Origin: JAMXLO01 sp963696645
GTDB lineage: Bacteria; Pseudomonadota; Alphaproteobacteria; Acetobacterales; Acetobacteraceae
Assembly (NCBI GenBank): GCA_963696645.1
Contig: CAVOKY010000002.1
Span: forward strand, 212,023 to 276,022
Length of the DNA: 64,000 bases
Reading direction: 5' to 3'
The notes under the pieces were generated by a model. That model saw only the letters and a list, made by a program, of their open reading frames with translations. It was not told the origin of the DNA and ran no database searches. Shown piece by piece: positions 1-8,360 of the stretch (its first letter is position 1; each line of letters opens with the position of its first letter). A program made the position numbers and the translations under genes.

Positions 1-1228
1 GTCGCAGCAATGTGCGCGCCAAGGTGGATTTGCCGCAGCCGGATTCGCCGACCACGCCAAGGATTTCACCACGCTCGATGGTCAGATCGACGCCGTCGAC
101 GGCATGGACGATGCGTGATGCGGTGAGCATTCCTCCGCGCAGGCGAAAATGCTTGACCAGGCCCGCCACTTCCATGATCGGGACGGCGGCGGCAGTAGTC
201 TCCGGCGCGGGGTCACGCGTGACACGCGCATGGCGTACGAACGGCTGGTCGCCATGGCGCGCGAGCCAGCAGCGTGCGAACTGATCAGGACCGGTTTCGA
301 GCAATGGTGGATGCTCGTCGCACACGGGCTGGCGGAACGGGCAACGCTGCGCGAAGCGGCAAGCCGGTGGCTGGTGCAATGGATCGGGCGGCGTGCCCTC
401 GACGGTGATCAGTCGCCGGTCGCCGCGATCAGTGTCCAGGCCGGGGCGCGCATTCAGCAACGCCCAGGTGTACGGATGGCGTGGATTGGCGAGCACCTCG
501 GCTGTGGGTCCCTGTTCCACCACTTCGCCGGCGTACATCACGATGACCCGCGTGCAGATCGTGGCGATCACACCAAGGTCGTGGCTGATCAACATGATGG
601 CGGTGCCGAAGTCGCGGTTCAGGTCCCGCAGCAGATCGAGGATCTGCGCCTGAATGGTGACATCGAGCGCCGTTGTGGGTTCGTCCGCGAGCAGCAGTGC
701 GGGCTCGTTGCTCATACCCATTGCCAGCACGACGCGCTGGCGCATGCCGCCGGAGAACTGGTGCGGGTAACTGGACATTGCCCGTTCCGGCACGGCTATC
801 CCCATGCTGCCCAGCAGGCCGATGCCACGAGTTTTTGCCTCGGACCGGGAACGGCCATGGATGGTCATTGCCTCGCCGAGTTGCTGCGCGATGCGCATCA
901 CCGGATTGAGCGAGGTCATGGGATCCTGGAAAACCATGGCGACGTCACCGCCGCGCATTGCGCGCAGTTGTGCTGCCGACATGGTGCAAACGTCGCGACC
1001 GCGGAACCGTATCGCACCGCCGACGATGCGTGCAGGTTCTTCCAGCAGGCGCATGACGGACAGCGCGGTGACGCTCTTGCCGCAGCCGGATTCGCCGACG
1101 ATGCCGACCGTCTCGCCGGCATGCACAGTGAAGCTCACGCCGTCGACCGCGCGGGCGATGCCCTGGTCGGTGTAGAACCAGGTGCGGAGATCTTCGACCT
1201 CCAGCACAGCCGGCGGTGTGTCCGCCAT
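1..1228 (-). CDS. Dipeptide/oligopeptide ABC transporter, tandem ATP-binding protein (DppD-DppF fusion), 3' end outside window
   Basis: This is the cytoplasmic ATPase of a peptide-type importer, and it powers the DppB/DppC channel encoded just upstream. The gene reads from ATG at 1228 off the left edge, about 409 codons in view. The first ABC domain has Walker A GESGCGKS at residues 45-52, Q-loop QDPMTSLNP, signature SGGMRQR, Walker B LLLADEPTTALD and switch SHDLG. A cysteine-rich OppD/DppD C-terminal segment (RFAQRCPF) follows. A second ABC domain then begins with another GESGCGKST close to the edge, so the product is a DppD-DppF fusion rather than one subunit. The start lies 1 nt from the dppC stop, so the genes are co-transcribed. 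The substrate cannot be read from the sequence; dipeptides, nickel chelates or other small solutes are all possible. Confidence 0.93.
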   Translation of the reverse strand, partial: MADTPPAVLEVEDLRTWFYTDQGIARAVDGVSFTVHAGETVGIVGESGCGKSVTALSVMRLLEEPARIVGGAIRFRGRDVCTMSAAQLRAMRGGDVAMVFQDPMTSLNPVMRIAQQLGEAMTIHGRSRSEAKTRGIGLLGSMGIAVPERAMSSYPHQFSGGMRQRVVLAMGMSNEPALLLADEPTTALDVTIQAQILDLLRDLNRDFGTAIMLISHDLGVIATICTRVIVMYAGEVVEQGPTAEVLANPRHPYTWALLNARPGLDTDRGDRRLITVEGTPPDPLHQPPACRFAQRCPFRQPVCDEHPPLLETGPDQFARCWLARHGDQPFVRHARVTRDPAPETTAAAVPIMEVAGLVKHFRLRGGMLTASRIVHAVDGVDLTIERGEILGVVGESGCGKSTLARTLLR

Positions 1229-1229
1229 C

Positions 1230-2099
1230 TCAATAGCGTCGTGATCTGGGATCGAGCCAGTCACGCACGCCGTCGCCTAGGAAGTTGAAGCCCAGCACGA
1301 TCGACAGGATGGCGACGCCGGGAAAGCTGGCGACCCACCATTGGGCGACCAGTTCGCGGCCTTCGGAAATCATCGAGCCCCATTCCGGCGTTGGCGGCAC
1401 GACGCCGAGACCGAGGAATGACAGGCCCGCGAAGATGATGATGGCGTTACCGACGTCAAGTGTGACGAGTACGATGAGTGGTCCGATGGAATTGGGAATG
1501 ATGTGTCGCAACAGGATGCGCCCCGGTCCGTAGCCGGCGACCAGCGCCGCTTCGACGTATTCCAGGGAGCGTTGCTGCAACACCAAGCTGCGCGCCAGAC
1601 GGGCGAATTTTGGCCACCACACCACCAGCATCGCGATGATCGTATTGGTGGTGCCGATGCCGAGTGCCGCGCCGATTGCCAACGCGAGGATGATCGGCGG
1701 GAAACATAGCACCAGGTCGGTGAGACGCATGATCGCCTCTTCGAGCAGGCCGCCGGCGTAGGCGGCAATGCCGCCCAGCAATGTGCCGATGACGGCGCCC
1801 ACGGTCACGACCACCACGCCGGTCACCAGCGAGATCCGCGCGCCGAAAATCAAGCGGGACAGCACGTCGCGTCCCAGTTCGTCGGTGCCCAGCAGATGCT
1901 GCGCACCGGGTGGCAGCAGACGTGCGGCCAGGGCAACTGCGTTCGGCGCATAGGGCGCCAATGCCTGAGCAGCCACGGCGACGAGTACCCACAGCAGAAC
2001 AATTGCGGCGCCAATTGCCGCCAGAGCGTATTGGCGCCGCCAGCGGTTCCAGCGCGATGCGGGAAGCCGCAGCGATGCGGCCAGTCCGGTGCTGCTCAT
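1230..2099 (-). CDS. dppC: Peptide-type ABC transporter permease (DppC family)
   Basis: One of the two inner-membrane channel subunits of the importer. It is 289 aa, the normal DppC length. Evidence is a hydrophobic N-terminal helix after a basic stretch (RWNRWRRQ), the OppC-type N-terminal region, GTDELGRD before the transport domain, and an EAA-type loop (EAALVAGYGPGRILLRHI) that contacts the ATPase. The longer open frame upstream to 2630 is out-of-frame shadow of dppB, so I place the start at ATG 2099, where it overlaps the dppB stop as ATGA. Translation is therefore probably coupled. The ATPase gene follows after 1 nt. Confidence 0.94.
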   Translation of the reverse strand: MSSTGLAASLRLPASRWNRWRRQYALAAIGAAIVLLWVLVAVAAQALAPYAPNAVALAARLLPPGAQHLLGTDELGRDVLSRLIFGARISLVTGVVVVTVGAVIGTLLGGIAAYAGGLLEEAIMRLTDLVLCFPPIILALAIGAALGIGTTNTIIAMLVVWWPKFARLARSLVLQQRSLEYVEAALVAGYGPGRILLRHIIPNSIGPLIVLVTLDVGNAIIIFAGLSFLGLGVVPPTPEWGSMISEGRELVAQWWVASFPGVAILSIVLGFNFLGDGVRDWLDPRSRRY

Positions 2100-3106
2100 T
2101 GGCGCACTCGGGGATCGAGCAGTGCATAGCTGATGTCGGTGAGCAGGTTGATCACCAGGTAGGTGATTGCGACCAGCAGCGTGATCGCCATGATCGCCGG
2201 GAAGTCGAGTGCCGAGGCGCTGAGGAATGTGTAACGACCGAGGCCGGGCCAGGAGAAGACGGTTTCGGTTAATACCGCGCCGGTCAGCAGATTCGCGTAA
2301 GCCAGGCCACCGAGTGTGACCACCGGCACCAGGGCATTGGGCAGCACGTGTCGCAGAATGACACGGCGCTCCCGCGAGCCTTTGGCGCGGGCCATGCGGA
2401 CATAGTCCTGCTGAATGCATTCCAGCATGCTGGCGCGCGTGGTACGTGTGATCAGCCCGATAGTTGCAGCCGCCAACACGATCGACGGCAGCACCATATG
2501 CGCCGCGGCGTCCTGAAATGTGTCCCAGTCGCCGGCAAGCGCTGAATCGATGAGATATGAACCGGTAATGGTTGGCGGCGGCAGCGCGATTGGGTCGAGT
2601 CGCCCCGGTCCGGGTGCGATTTGCAGCCAACCGTAGAACACCGCCAGCAGGATGAACGCCAGCCAGAACGTAGGCGATGAAACACCGAGTAATGAGATTG
2701 CACGTGCCAGGTGGTCCACCCAGGAATCGCGCTTCACCGCGGCAAGGATGCCAAGCGGGATGCCGATGATCAGGGTAAGCGCGAAGCTGACGGTGGCGAG
2801 TTCCAGCGTTGCCGGAGCATATTCCTCAATATCGTCCAGTACCGGGCGGCGCGAACGGATCGAGCGGCCAAGATCGCCGTGCCGCAGGTCGTTCAGAAAG
2901 ATGATGTAACGTTGCCACAATGGGCGATCGAGGCCGTACTGGTGGCGCCATTCGGCAACGAACGCCGGATCCGAAGCTGCCTGGTCGCCGAGTTGCGCCA
3001 GCACGGGATCGCCCGGAACGGTATTGGTGATCAGGAATACGACCAGGGTCGCGAGCAGCGCCATCACCAGCATTGCGCCCACGCGCGCGACGAAAAAGCG
3101 TAGCAT
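2096..3106 (-). CDS. dppB: Peptide-type ABC transporter permease (DppB family)
   Basis: The first channel subunit of the importer, 336 aa with about six membrane segments. The N-terminus MLRFFVARVGAML and the motif TVPGDPV are typical of DppB/OppB. The cytoplasmic EAA-like loop reads MARAKGSRERRVILRHVLPN. I chose ATG 3106 over the upstream in-frame ATG at 3160 because GGAGAGG precedes it at normal spacing and the family begins there. It is the first gene of the dppB-dppC-ATPase operon, transcribed away from the binding-protein gene at 3280. The 173-bp divergent region between them should hold both promoters. Confidence 0.94.
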   Translation of the reverse strand: MLRFFVARVGAMLVMALLATLVVFLITNTVPGDPVLAQLGDQAASDPAFVAEWRHQYGLDRPLWQRYIIFLNDLRHGDLGRSIRSRRPVLDDIEEYAPATLELATVSFALTLIIGIPLGILAAVKRDSWVDHLARAISLLGVSSPTFWLAFILLAVFYGWLQIAPGPGRLDPIALPPPTITGSYLIDSALAGDWDTFQDAAAHMVLPSIVLAAATIGLITRTTRASMLECIQQDYVRMARAKGSRERRVILRHVLPNALVPVVTLGGLAYANLLTGAVLTETVFSWPGLGRYTFLSASALDFPAIMAITLLVAITYLVINLLTDISYALLDPRVRQ

Positions 3107-3279
3107 CGGCGCGTTGTCCTCTCCCCATTCGCGGCGTGCCGCATTGTGCGGTGCAGCCATTCGATGATGGCAACCTTGACCATCGTATTTGGGCTGTCAA
3201 ACCGTTTGGCCCGACGCTGATTTACCGTTGTCGTGCCAGCTTCTATAGTCGCGCCGACAAGCGGGTGGGAACTTCAGGA

Positions 3280-4905
3280 ATGCGCAAACCAGTTGGCGGC
3301 ATGGTCGATCGTCGTGATGTTCTGCGCATGCTCGGCATCGGCAGCGCGGGATTTCTCGCCTCACAGCTTGCCGGGCCACCGGTTTTTGCACAAAGCCATA
3401 AGGGCACCTTGGTGCTCGCCATCGACTTCGCCGATACGGTGACGTTCGATCCGGCGCACGAGTTGAACTACATGGCGCCGTTGATTGTGGCGGCCTGCTA
3501 CGAGTGTCTGGTCACCATGACGCCGGACGACTACGTCAACGTCAAACCGGCGCTGGCATCGTCGTTTCAACGCACGCCGGACGGCACCGGGTGGCGCTTC
3601 ACAATGCGTGACGGCGTGAAATTCTCCAGCGGCAACGTCATGACCGCGGACGATGCGAAATACTCGCTCGATCGCGAGCTATATATCGGCGACCAGCCAT
3701 CGCAATATCTGTCGAACGTTCTGCGCTTCGACAAGGTGAACGACAAGACGATCGACGTGGTGCTGAAGAATCCCGCAGAACCGATTCTCACCATTCTGGC
3801 AGCGCCAAGTTTCGTGGTCTGCGAGAAAAACGTCCTGGAGGAACACGGATCGGACGCGAGCCAGGCGGCCAAGACGAAGGATAAGGCGCTGGACTGGCTC
3901 AATCAGAATTCGGCGGGGACAGGCCCGTATCGCCTGGTGCGCTGGGAACAGAATTCGCAGATCCAGCTGGTCGCGAACCCGCACTATTGGCGTGGCAAGC
4001 CGCCGTTCGAGCGCGTCGTGCTGCGCCATATTCCCGATAGCGCCGTACAACTGCTGTCGTTGCAGCGCGGCGACATCGATGCGGCGTTCAACCTGATTCC
4101 CGAGCAGGTCGCGATCCTGAAGGACAGCAAGGAGATCTGGATCGATCGGCTGACCAGCACGGACTTCGTCTATCTGGCCCTGACGTCGGAGGCGGCGTTC
4201 AACAAGGCACTCGGCATCACGGCGGCACGCCAGGCCGTGGGCTACGCCATCGACTATGACGGGATCAAGAATTCGCTGCTGGCGGGGAATGCCGTGCGTC
4301 CGGTGACATTCCTGCCTGTCGGCACCAACGGTTCGACCGAGGAGCTGACGCGCGAGATCGGCTATCGCGAGGATCTCGACCGATCGAAGAAGCTGTTGGC
4401 GGAGGCTGGATTGCCGAATGGCTTCGAGTTCGAACTGCAATATGGCACCGGGGCGATCACCGGAACCTCGTTCGCTGTGCTGGCGCAGAAGCTGCAGGCT
4501 GACCTGGCGCGCGTCGGCATCATGGCGAAGCTGGCGCCGCTCGACATGGTCACGTTCCGCACGAATTACACGACGTACAAGGCAACGTCCGCGCTGACGT
4601 TCTGGAATCCGCCGGCGATCGAAAGCGAGTTATGGGCGGCGGCGACGGTGGAGCGCGTGGCGAAGCGTGTGCATTGGACCCCGCCGGAAGACGTTGTGAA
4701 ACTGGTGCACCGTGCGGCTGCCGAGCCCGACAAGCAGAAGCAGATCGATTTGTGGCGGCAGTATCAACAGATCATGGTCGATCAGGCCAACCTGTTCGTG
4801 CTGTTCCAGCCGATCTACCAGATTGGCGTGCGACGTTCGATCAAGACATTCCCGCTGACGGCGGCGGGCTGGCAGCTCGAGATGTACGGCGCGCGGCCGG
4901 CATAG
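3280..4905 (+). CDS. ABC transporter substrate-binding protein, family 5 (peptide/nickel type), Tat signal
   Basis: Periplasmic binding protein that delivers solute to the DppBC channel encoded divergently at 1-3106. It is 541 aa, the usual length for SBP family 5 (DppA/OppA). The N-terminus carries a twin-arginine signal (DRRDVLRMLGIG, then a hydrophobic run and a VFA-QS cleavage site), so it is probably exported folded by Tat. Family signatures include DPAHELNYMAPLI, GTGPYRLVRWE and the C-terminal LYVLFQP-like segment NLFVLFQPIYQIG. ATG 3280 is the likeliest start; ATG 3301 sits just before the RR pair and is a possible alternative. Single transcription unit, convergent with the MBL gene 28 bp away. 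Confidence 0.92.
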   Translation: MRKPVGGMVDRRDVLRMLGIGSAGFLASQLAGPPVFAQSHKGTLVLAIDFADTVTFDPAHELNYMAPLIVAACYECLVTMTPDDYVNVKPALASSFQRTPDGTGWRFTMRDGVKFSSGNVMTADDAKYSLDRELYIGDQPSQYLSNVLRFDKVNDKTIDVVLKNPAEPILTILAAPSFVVCEKNVLEEHGSDASQAAKTKDKALDWLNQNSAGTGPYRLVRWEQNSQIQLVANPHYWRGKPPFERVVLRHIPDSAVQLLSLQRGDIDAAFNLIPEQVAILKDSKEIWIDRLTSTDFVYLALTSEAAFNKALGITAARQAVGYAIDYDGIKNSLLAGNAVRPVTFLPVGTNGSTEELTREIGYREDLDRSKKLLAEAGLPNGFEFELQYGTGAITGTSFAVLAQKLQADLARVGIMAKLAPLDMVTFRTNYTTYKATSALTFWNPPAIESELWAAATVERVAKRVHWTPPEDVVKLVHRAAAEPDKQKQIDLWRQYQQIMVDQANLFVLFQPIYQIGVRRSIKTFPLTAAGWQLEMYGARPA

Positions 4906-4932
4906 GCGGGTTGCCGGTGATGATGGCCGCAG

Positions 4933-5928
4933 TCATGCGTTTGACGCCATCGCGTACTGCCTTGTTTCGCCGAATGCCAGGACATCGAAATCCTGCTCGG
5001 TGACGCCAGCACTTGCCTGCGCGTGTCGTAGCGCTGACAACGGTGCATCGATGGCTTCATCGGTCAACTGGAAGGTGCCGAAATGCATTCCCAGACTGCG
5101 ACGCGGCGCCAGCTCGAGATGCGCGCGCACCGCTTCCTCGGGGTTCACATGGTGTTGGCGCATGAACCACCGCGGCTCGTAAGCCCCGATGGGCAGCAGC
5201 GCAAGATCAATACGGGGAAAGCGCCGGCCGATCTCGGCGAAATATGGGCTGTAGCCGGAATCGCCGGCAAAATAGACGACAGTGCCGGCCACTTCGACGA
5301 TGAAGCCGCCCCATAGACTGCGGTTGCGATCGTGCAGCCCGCGCGAGGAAAAGTGCTGTGCGGGCACATAGGTCACACGAGCGCCTGCAAGTTCGATGCT
5401 CTGCCACCAATCGAGTTCGACCGCCGATCGGATGGCGGCCTTGGCAAGATGGCGCGCGTTGCCAAGTCCGGTCGCCGTACGCGGCTGCCAGCGTGCCTGC
5501 ACCTTGCGCAGTGTCGGCAGGTCCATGTGGTCGTAATGGTTGTGGGTGACCAGCAGCAGGTCCACGCCCGGCAGCGATTTAAGATTCTGCCCTGGGCGCC
5601 GTACGCGACGCGGGCCCGCGAAGCGAACCGGGCTGCAGCGGTCGGACCAGATCGGATCGGTGAGCACGCAGGTGCCACCGATCTGCAACAGGAAAGTCGA
5701 GTGACCAATGAACGTCACCGCGATCTGGTCGTGCGGTGCGCGGGCGGGCGGCGGCAGCGTCGCGTCGTCCACATGGTCCGGCCACGGCGCCTTGTGGCGC
5801 GTGCGGCGCCAGCGACGGACGTCCTGGAGGCTCTTGCCATGCGGGGCATGCGGGTTGAAGAACTGCCGGCCATCGAAATGATCCGGCATCGGCATCATGC
5901 GTGCGGCCGAATTCGCTGTTCCGTGCAT
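4933..5928 (-). CDS. MBL-fold metallohydrolase (UlaG / NAPE-PLD-like)
   Basis: Zinc-dependent hydrolase of the metallo-beta-lactamase superfamily, 331 aa. The metal site THNHYDHMD (HxHxDH) follows a short core strand pattern: TFIGHSTFLLQIGGTCVLTDPIW. Downstream metal ligands are visible in FAGDSGYSP and in LGMHFGTFQLTDE. The N-terminal HFDGRQFFNPHAP stretch is characteristic of the NAPE-phospholipase-D-like / RomA subgroup, which in bacteria acts on unknown, often membrane-linked substrates. It ends 28 bp from the binding-protein gene (convergent) and has no clear operon partner. A shorter product starting at the internal ATG pair (about residue 11) is possible, because the first ATG lacks a good ribosome site. 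Confidence 0.9.
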   Translation of the reverse strand: MHGTANSAARMMPMPDHFDGRQFFNPHAPHGKSLQDVRRWRRTRHKAPWPDHVDDATLPPPARAPHDQIAVTFIGHSTFLLQIGGTCVLTDPIWSDRCSPVRFAGPRRVRRPGQNLKSLPGVDLLLVTHNHYDHMDLPTLRKVQARWQPRTATGLGNARHLAKAAIRSAVELDWWQSIELAGARVTYVPAQHFSSRGLHDRNRSLWGGFIVEVAGTVVYFAGDSGYSPYFAEIGRRFPRIDLALLPIGAYEPRWFMRQHHVNPEEAVRAHLELAPRRSLGMHFGTFQLTDEAIDAPLSALRHAQASAGVTEQDFDVLAFGETRQYAMASNA

Positions 5929-5981
5929 GGCTTTATCGTAGCATCGCCAAGGTTCCCGGGCACATCGGGCGCGCCCGGCAT

Positions 5982-6197
5982 TCAGGTCCGGGAACGGGTG
6001 AGCGACTTGATGTCGGCCTGCGCGCGACCGGATGCGAGAGCGATGTCGCGATCCTGTGCCTCGATGACCGCCTGCACGGCATCCGGCCCATCAAGACCAT
6101 CGACCACTGAGCGTGGCACCTTGCGATTGGAACTCCGGCTGCCGTCGGTATAGACGACATCGAACAGAACGAAGCTGTTCACGACGCGACGTTTCAT
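5982..6197 (-). CDS. Small conserved hypothetical protein (71 aa)
   Basis: Short reading frame with normal codon use, starting ATG 6197 after CAGGA. The product begins MKRRVVNSFVLFDVVYTDGS and has a mixed, globular-looking composition (DGPDAVQAVIEAQDRDIA), unlike the arginine/serine-rich shadow frames nearby. No catalytic motif or membrane segment is visible and I do not recognise a named family. It belongs to a run of small minus-strand genes (5982-6975) ending at the cold-shock gene. Probably a soluble cytoplasmic protein of unknown role. Confidence 0.55.
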   Translation of the reverse strand: MKRRVVNSFVLFDVVYTDGSRSSNRKVPRSVVDGLDGPDAVQAVIEAQDRDIALASGRAQADIKSLTRSRT

Positions 6198-6277
6198 GGC
6201 ACGAATCCTGGTTTAGCCGAGCCTGGCGGCGGCTCATGCGGCCGGACGTTGGCGACTGCGCGTGCTGCTCTCGCCGC

Positions 6278-6448
6278 TTACTGCTGGCTCGGTTCGTCGG
6301 ATGGCGGGGAGACGGACGCGGTGTCATCGTGTTCCGCCTTGCGGCGGATGACGGCCTCTTCGCGCTCGCGCAACTTGGCATCCTTCTTCGCCTGCTTGAG
6401 GCGGTTTCTTTCAGCCCGCTGCTGATTGTAATTTGGCTTGAACGCCAT
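6278..6448 (-). CDS. Small basic coiled-coil-like protein (56 aa)
   Basis: A 56-codon gene reading MAFKPNYNQQRAERNRLKQ and continuing in a run of alternating basic and acidic residues (AKKDAKLREREEA), then an acidic, proline-containing tail. I chose the start at 6448 because GGAGGG lies four bases upstream; a second ATG directly before it (6451) is too close to that site. Small proteins with this N-terminus recur in alphaproteobacteria as I recall them, but no function is known to me. The composition predicts one long, charged helix, possibly nucleic-acid or ribosome associated (inference). Confidence 0.6.
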   Translation of the reverse strand: MAFKPNYNQQRAERNRLKQAKKDAKLREREEAVIRRKAEHDDTASVSPPSDEPSQQ

Positions 6449-6507
6449 CATTCCCTCCTGTGCGCTTCAGGACAGAGCGTTGACCCTCAGTCCGTTGCTC
6501 AGCGGCA

Positions 6508-6717
6508 TCAGCCGAGTACACTCTGCCGCGCGGTAAGCTGGCTCTCCCGCACGACACGCTCATGCCCATCCTCCGTATGCTTCACGCGATACTGCAGGTC
6601 GCGCGTCTCGCTCGGCAGCAGACGCAGGACCTTGTATTTGCCGCGTGGCACATTCGCGTCGCCCGGTCCCGGCATGAAGTCAACTGCCTGACCGATGGCG
6701 AACTTGTGTTGGGTCAT
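6508..6717 (-). CDS. Small conserved hypothetical protein (69 aa), KOW/SH3-like
   Basis: Starts at ATG 6717 with a strong ribosome site (GGAGGACACC) upstream; the in-frame ATG at 6756 is not needed. The protein has a compact beta-rich pattern: HKFAIGQAVDFMPGPGDAN, then GKYKVLRLLPSETRDLQYRV, then GHERVVRESQL. This matches a small family common in alphaproteobacteria, ending in a conserved E-R-V-V-x-E-S-x-L stretch, usually annotated only as hypothetical. The G-x-x-V-x-F opening resembles an SH3-like barrel (inference). It lies between the basic 56-aa gene and the cold-shock gene on the same strand. Confidence 0.7.
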   Translation of the reverse strand: MTQHKFAIGQAVDFMPGPGDANVPRGKYKVLRLLPSETRDLQYRVKHTEDGHERVVRESQLTARQSVLG

Positions 6718-6768
6718 GGTGTCCTCCGTTTCAGCCGGTGCCGCCGTAAGCGGCACCGGGGGCGAAAC

Positions 6769-6975
6769 TCAGACCGACTTCAGGTTTGTTGCGGAGCTCT
6801 TGCCCTGCTGACCCTGTTCGATATCGAAGCTAACCTTCTGGCCCTCGTTCAGATGACCGAGGCCCGCACGCTCCACCGCGGAAATGTGGACGAAGACGTC
6901 CTTCGAGCCGTCATCGGGCTGGATGAAGCCGAAGCCCTTCTGCGCGTTGAACCATTTGACTGTACCTTGCGACAT
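6769..6975 (-). CDS. Cold-shock protein (CspA family)
   Basis: Single cold-shock-domain protein, 68 aa, the usual CspA size. It binds single-stranded RNA and DNA and works as an RNA chaperone. RNP1 (KGFGFI) and RNP2 (VFVHI) are intact, in TVKWFNAQKGFGFIQPDD and KDVFVHISAVERAGL. The correct start is ATG 6975 with AGAGAGATT before it; the open frame extends upstream to 7077 but that part lacks homology. About 185 bp separate it from the lpxD stop, enough for a long 5' leader, which cold-shock genes commonly use for temperature control. I cannot identify the leader structure by eye. Confidence 0.95.
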   Translation of the reverse strand: MSQGTVKWFNAQKGFGFIQPDDGSKDVFVHISAVERAGLGHLNEGQKVSFDIEQGQQGKSSATNLKSV

Positions 6976-7159
6976 AATCTCTCTCTTTATGCAACCGGCG
7001 GCCCACACCGTGTGGACCGGAATGCTTTTCAATTTTGGGAGCACCGGATGCGACAATGTCGCAAAAAGCAGGCACAAGCAGCCCAGGCAGAAAAGCGCCG
7101 TTGGCGATACATAGGGAGTAGGACCCGGTCTTGCCAGACCAATCGCGGCGATCAGCGGA

Positions 7160-8185
7160 TCATTTGGGTTTGCGGACCAATCGCCTCAGGGTAGCGATCT
7201 GCCGAAAGAAATCACTTCGCGGCTGCGCCGGGCTACCGAGCAGGACCGAGCCGGCGGCCGCGTCGGAGATCACGCCGGCCTGGGCACCGATCTGGCTGCC
7301 GGCGCCAATGCGCAAATGCCCGGCCATCGCCGCTTGGCCGCCAACCTGGACGAAGTCCTCCAACACCGTCGAGCCGGCGATGCCGACCTGAGCCACGATG
7401 ACACAGCAGTGTCCCAGGCGGACATTGTGGCCGATCTGCACCAGGTTATCGAGCCGGGACCCGGCGCCGATGACCGTATCATGCGTCGATCCTCGATCGA
7501 TCGTTGAGTTGGCGCCGACTTCCACATCGTCTTCGATGACGACGCGGCCAAGCTGGGGAATGCTGAGGAACCCCGACTTGGTGGTGGCGAAACTGAAGCC
7601 TTCCTGGCCGATCCGCGCACCCGGATAGATATAGACACGCGATCCCAGCAGCGCGTGGGACAGGCTGGCGTGCGCGCCGATGCGGCAATCGGGGCCGATC
7701 GCCACACCCTTGCCGATCGACACGAAGGGACCGATGCGGCAGCGGGGGCCGATGCTCGCGCCAGCTTCCACCACCACATAGGGGCCGATTTCGGCGGATT
7801 TATCCACCTGTGCCGCGGCATCGACAATGGCGGAAGGGTGGATGCCGGGACAGGTCGGCGGTACGGGATGGAACAGTGCGGCAACGCGTGCCCAGCCTTC
7901 GTACGCCGCGGTGGTAATGATCGGGATGGTTGCATTCGGCACGCGCCCCAGCATGTCCGGATGCACGATCACCGCGCCGGCCATGGTGTGCTCGAGCGCG
8001 GCTGCGTAGCGCCGATTGTCGAGAAAGCTGACCTGATCAGGTTCGGCCGACTGCAGCGGCGCCACACCGGAGAACATCTTCTCCACCGCGGGCGCCTCGC
8101 CTTTTGCCATGGTCGCAATGTCTGCCAGCGTGTGTGGTCCGCTATGGGCGAAGAACCGTGAATCGCCCATTGGTGTTTCAATCAC
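7160..8185 (-). CDS. lpxD: UDP-3-O-acylglucosamine N-acyltransferase (LpxD)
   Basis: Third enzyme of lipid A synthesis: transfers a 3-hydroxyacyl chain from acyl-ACP to the 2-amino group of UDP-3-O-acylglucosamine. It is 341 aa, a standard length. The N-terminal uridine-binding domain ends near HPSAIV, followed by a left-handed beta-helix of hexapeptide repeats (IGPYVVVEAGASIGPRC, IGPFVSIGKGVAIGP). The catalytic region reads IGQEGFSFATTKSGF and IDRGSTHDT, and the VQIGHNV histidine is present. GTG 8185 is the likely start, with AAGGAG six bases upstream. It is not beside lpxA or fabZ as in most lpx operons, so it may be a second copy. It may cooperate with the lipid A VLCFA cluster at 24-30 kb. 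Confidence 0.92.
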   Translation of the reverse strand: MIETPMGDSRFFAHSGPHTLADIATMAKGEAPAVEKMFSGVAPLQSAEPDQVSFLDNRRYAAALEHTMAGAVIVHPDMLGRVPNATIPIITTAAYEGWARVAALFHPVPPTCPGIHPSAIVDAAAQVDKSAEIGPYVVVEAGASIGPRCRIGPFVSIGKGVAIGPDCRIGAHASLSHALLGSRVYIYPGARIGQEGFSFATTKSGFLSIPQLGRVVIEDDVEVGANSTIDRGSTHDTVIGAGSRLDNLVQIGHNVRLGHCCVIVAQVGIAGSTVLEDFVQVGGQAAMAGHLRIGAGSQIGAQAGVISDAAAGSVLLGSPAQPRSDFFRQIATLRRLVRKPK

Positions 8186-8195
8186 AGCCCACTCC

Positions 8196-8223
8196 TTGAC
8201 CGTTCGTCCGTGTCCAATAACAG
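8196..8223 (+). promoter_or_regulatory. Predicted vegetative promoter of groEL
   Basis: A TTGACC hexamer at 8196-8201 is followed after 16 bp by TAACAG (8218-8223), a plausible -35/-10 pair pointing toward groEL. Its -10 ends just before the CIRCE-like palindrome, the arrangement expected for HrcA repression. Assigned by eye. Confidence 0.4.
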
Positions 8224-8225
8224 TG

Positions 8226-8252
8226 CTGGCACTCTATCGTCGAGTGTGCTAA
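8226..8252 (+). promoter_or_regulatory. CIRCE-like HrcA operator
   Basis: Inverted repeat CTGGCACTC, 9-bp spacer, GTGTGCTAA, compared with the consensus TTAGCACTC-N9-GAGTGCTAA: three mismatches in 18 arm positions and exact 27-bp total length. CIRCE is the binding site of the heat-shock repressor HrcA upstream of groE operons. It lies 109 bp before the groEL start, implying a long leader that includes the operator. Confidence 0.75.
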
Positions 8253-8360
8253 TCGTAATTTAATTGGCGAAATGCCTTGTTCCGCGGCGCACGACTCAAC
8301 CGCCGAATGCCAGTCGGGACGATATATTCCCAGTAATATTCAATTCAGGAAGGGTAAGAA

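Noticed and set aside
149..1288. Long plus-strand open frame opposite the ABC ATPase gene
   Set aside because: Histidine/arginine-rich shadow composition; the minus strand carries an intact ABC ATPase with all motifs.
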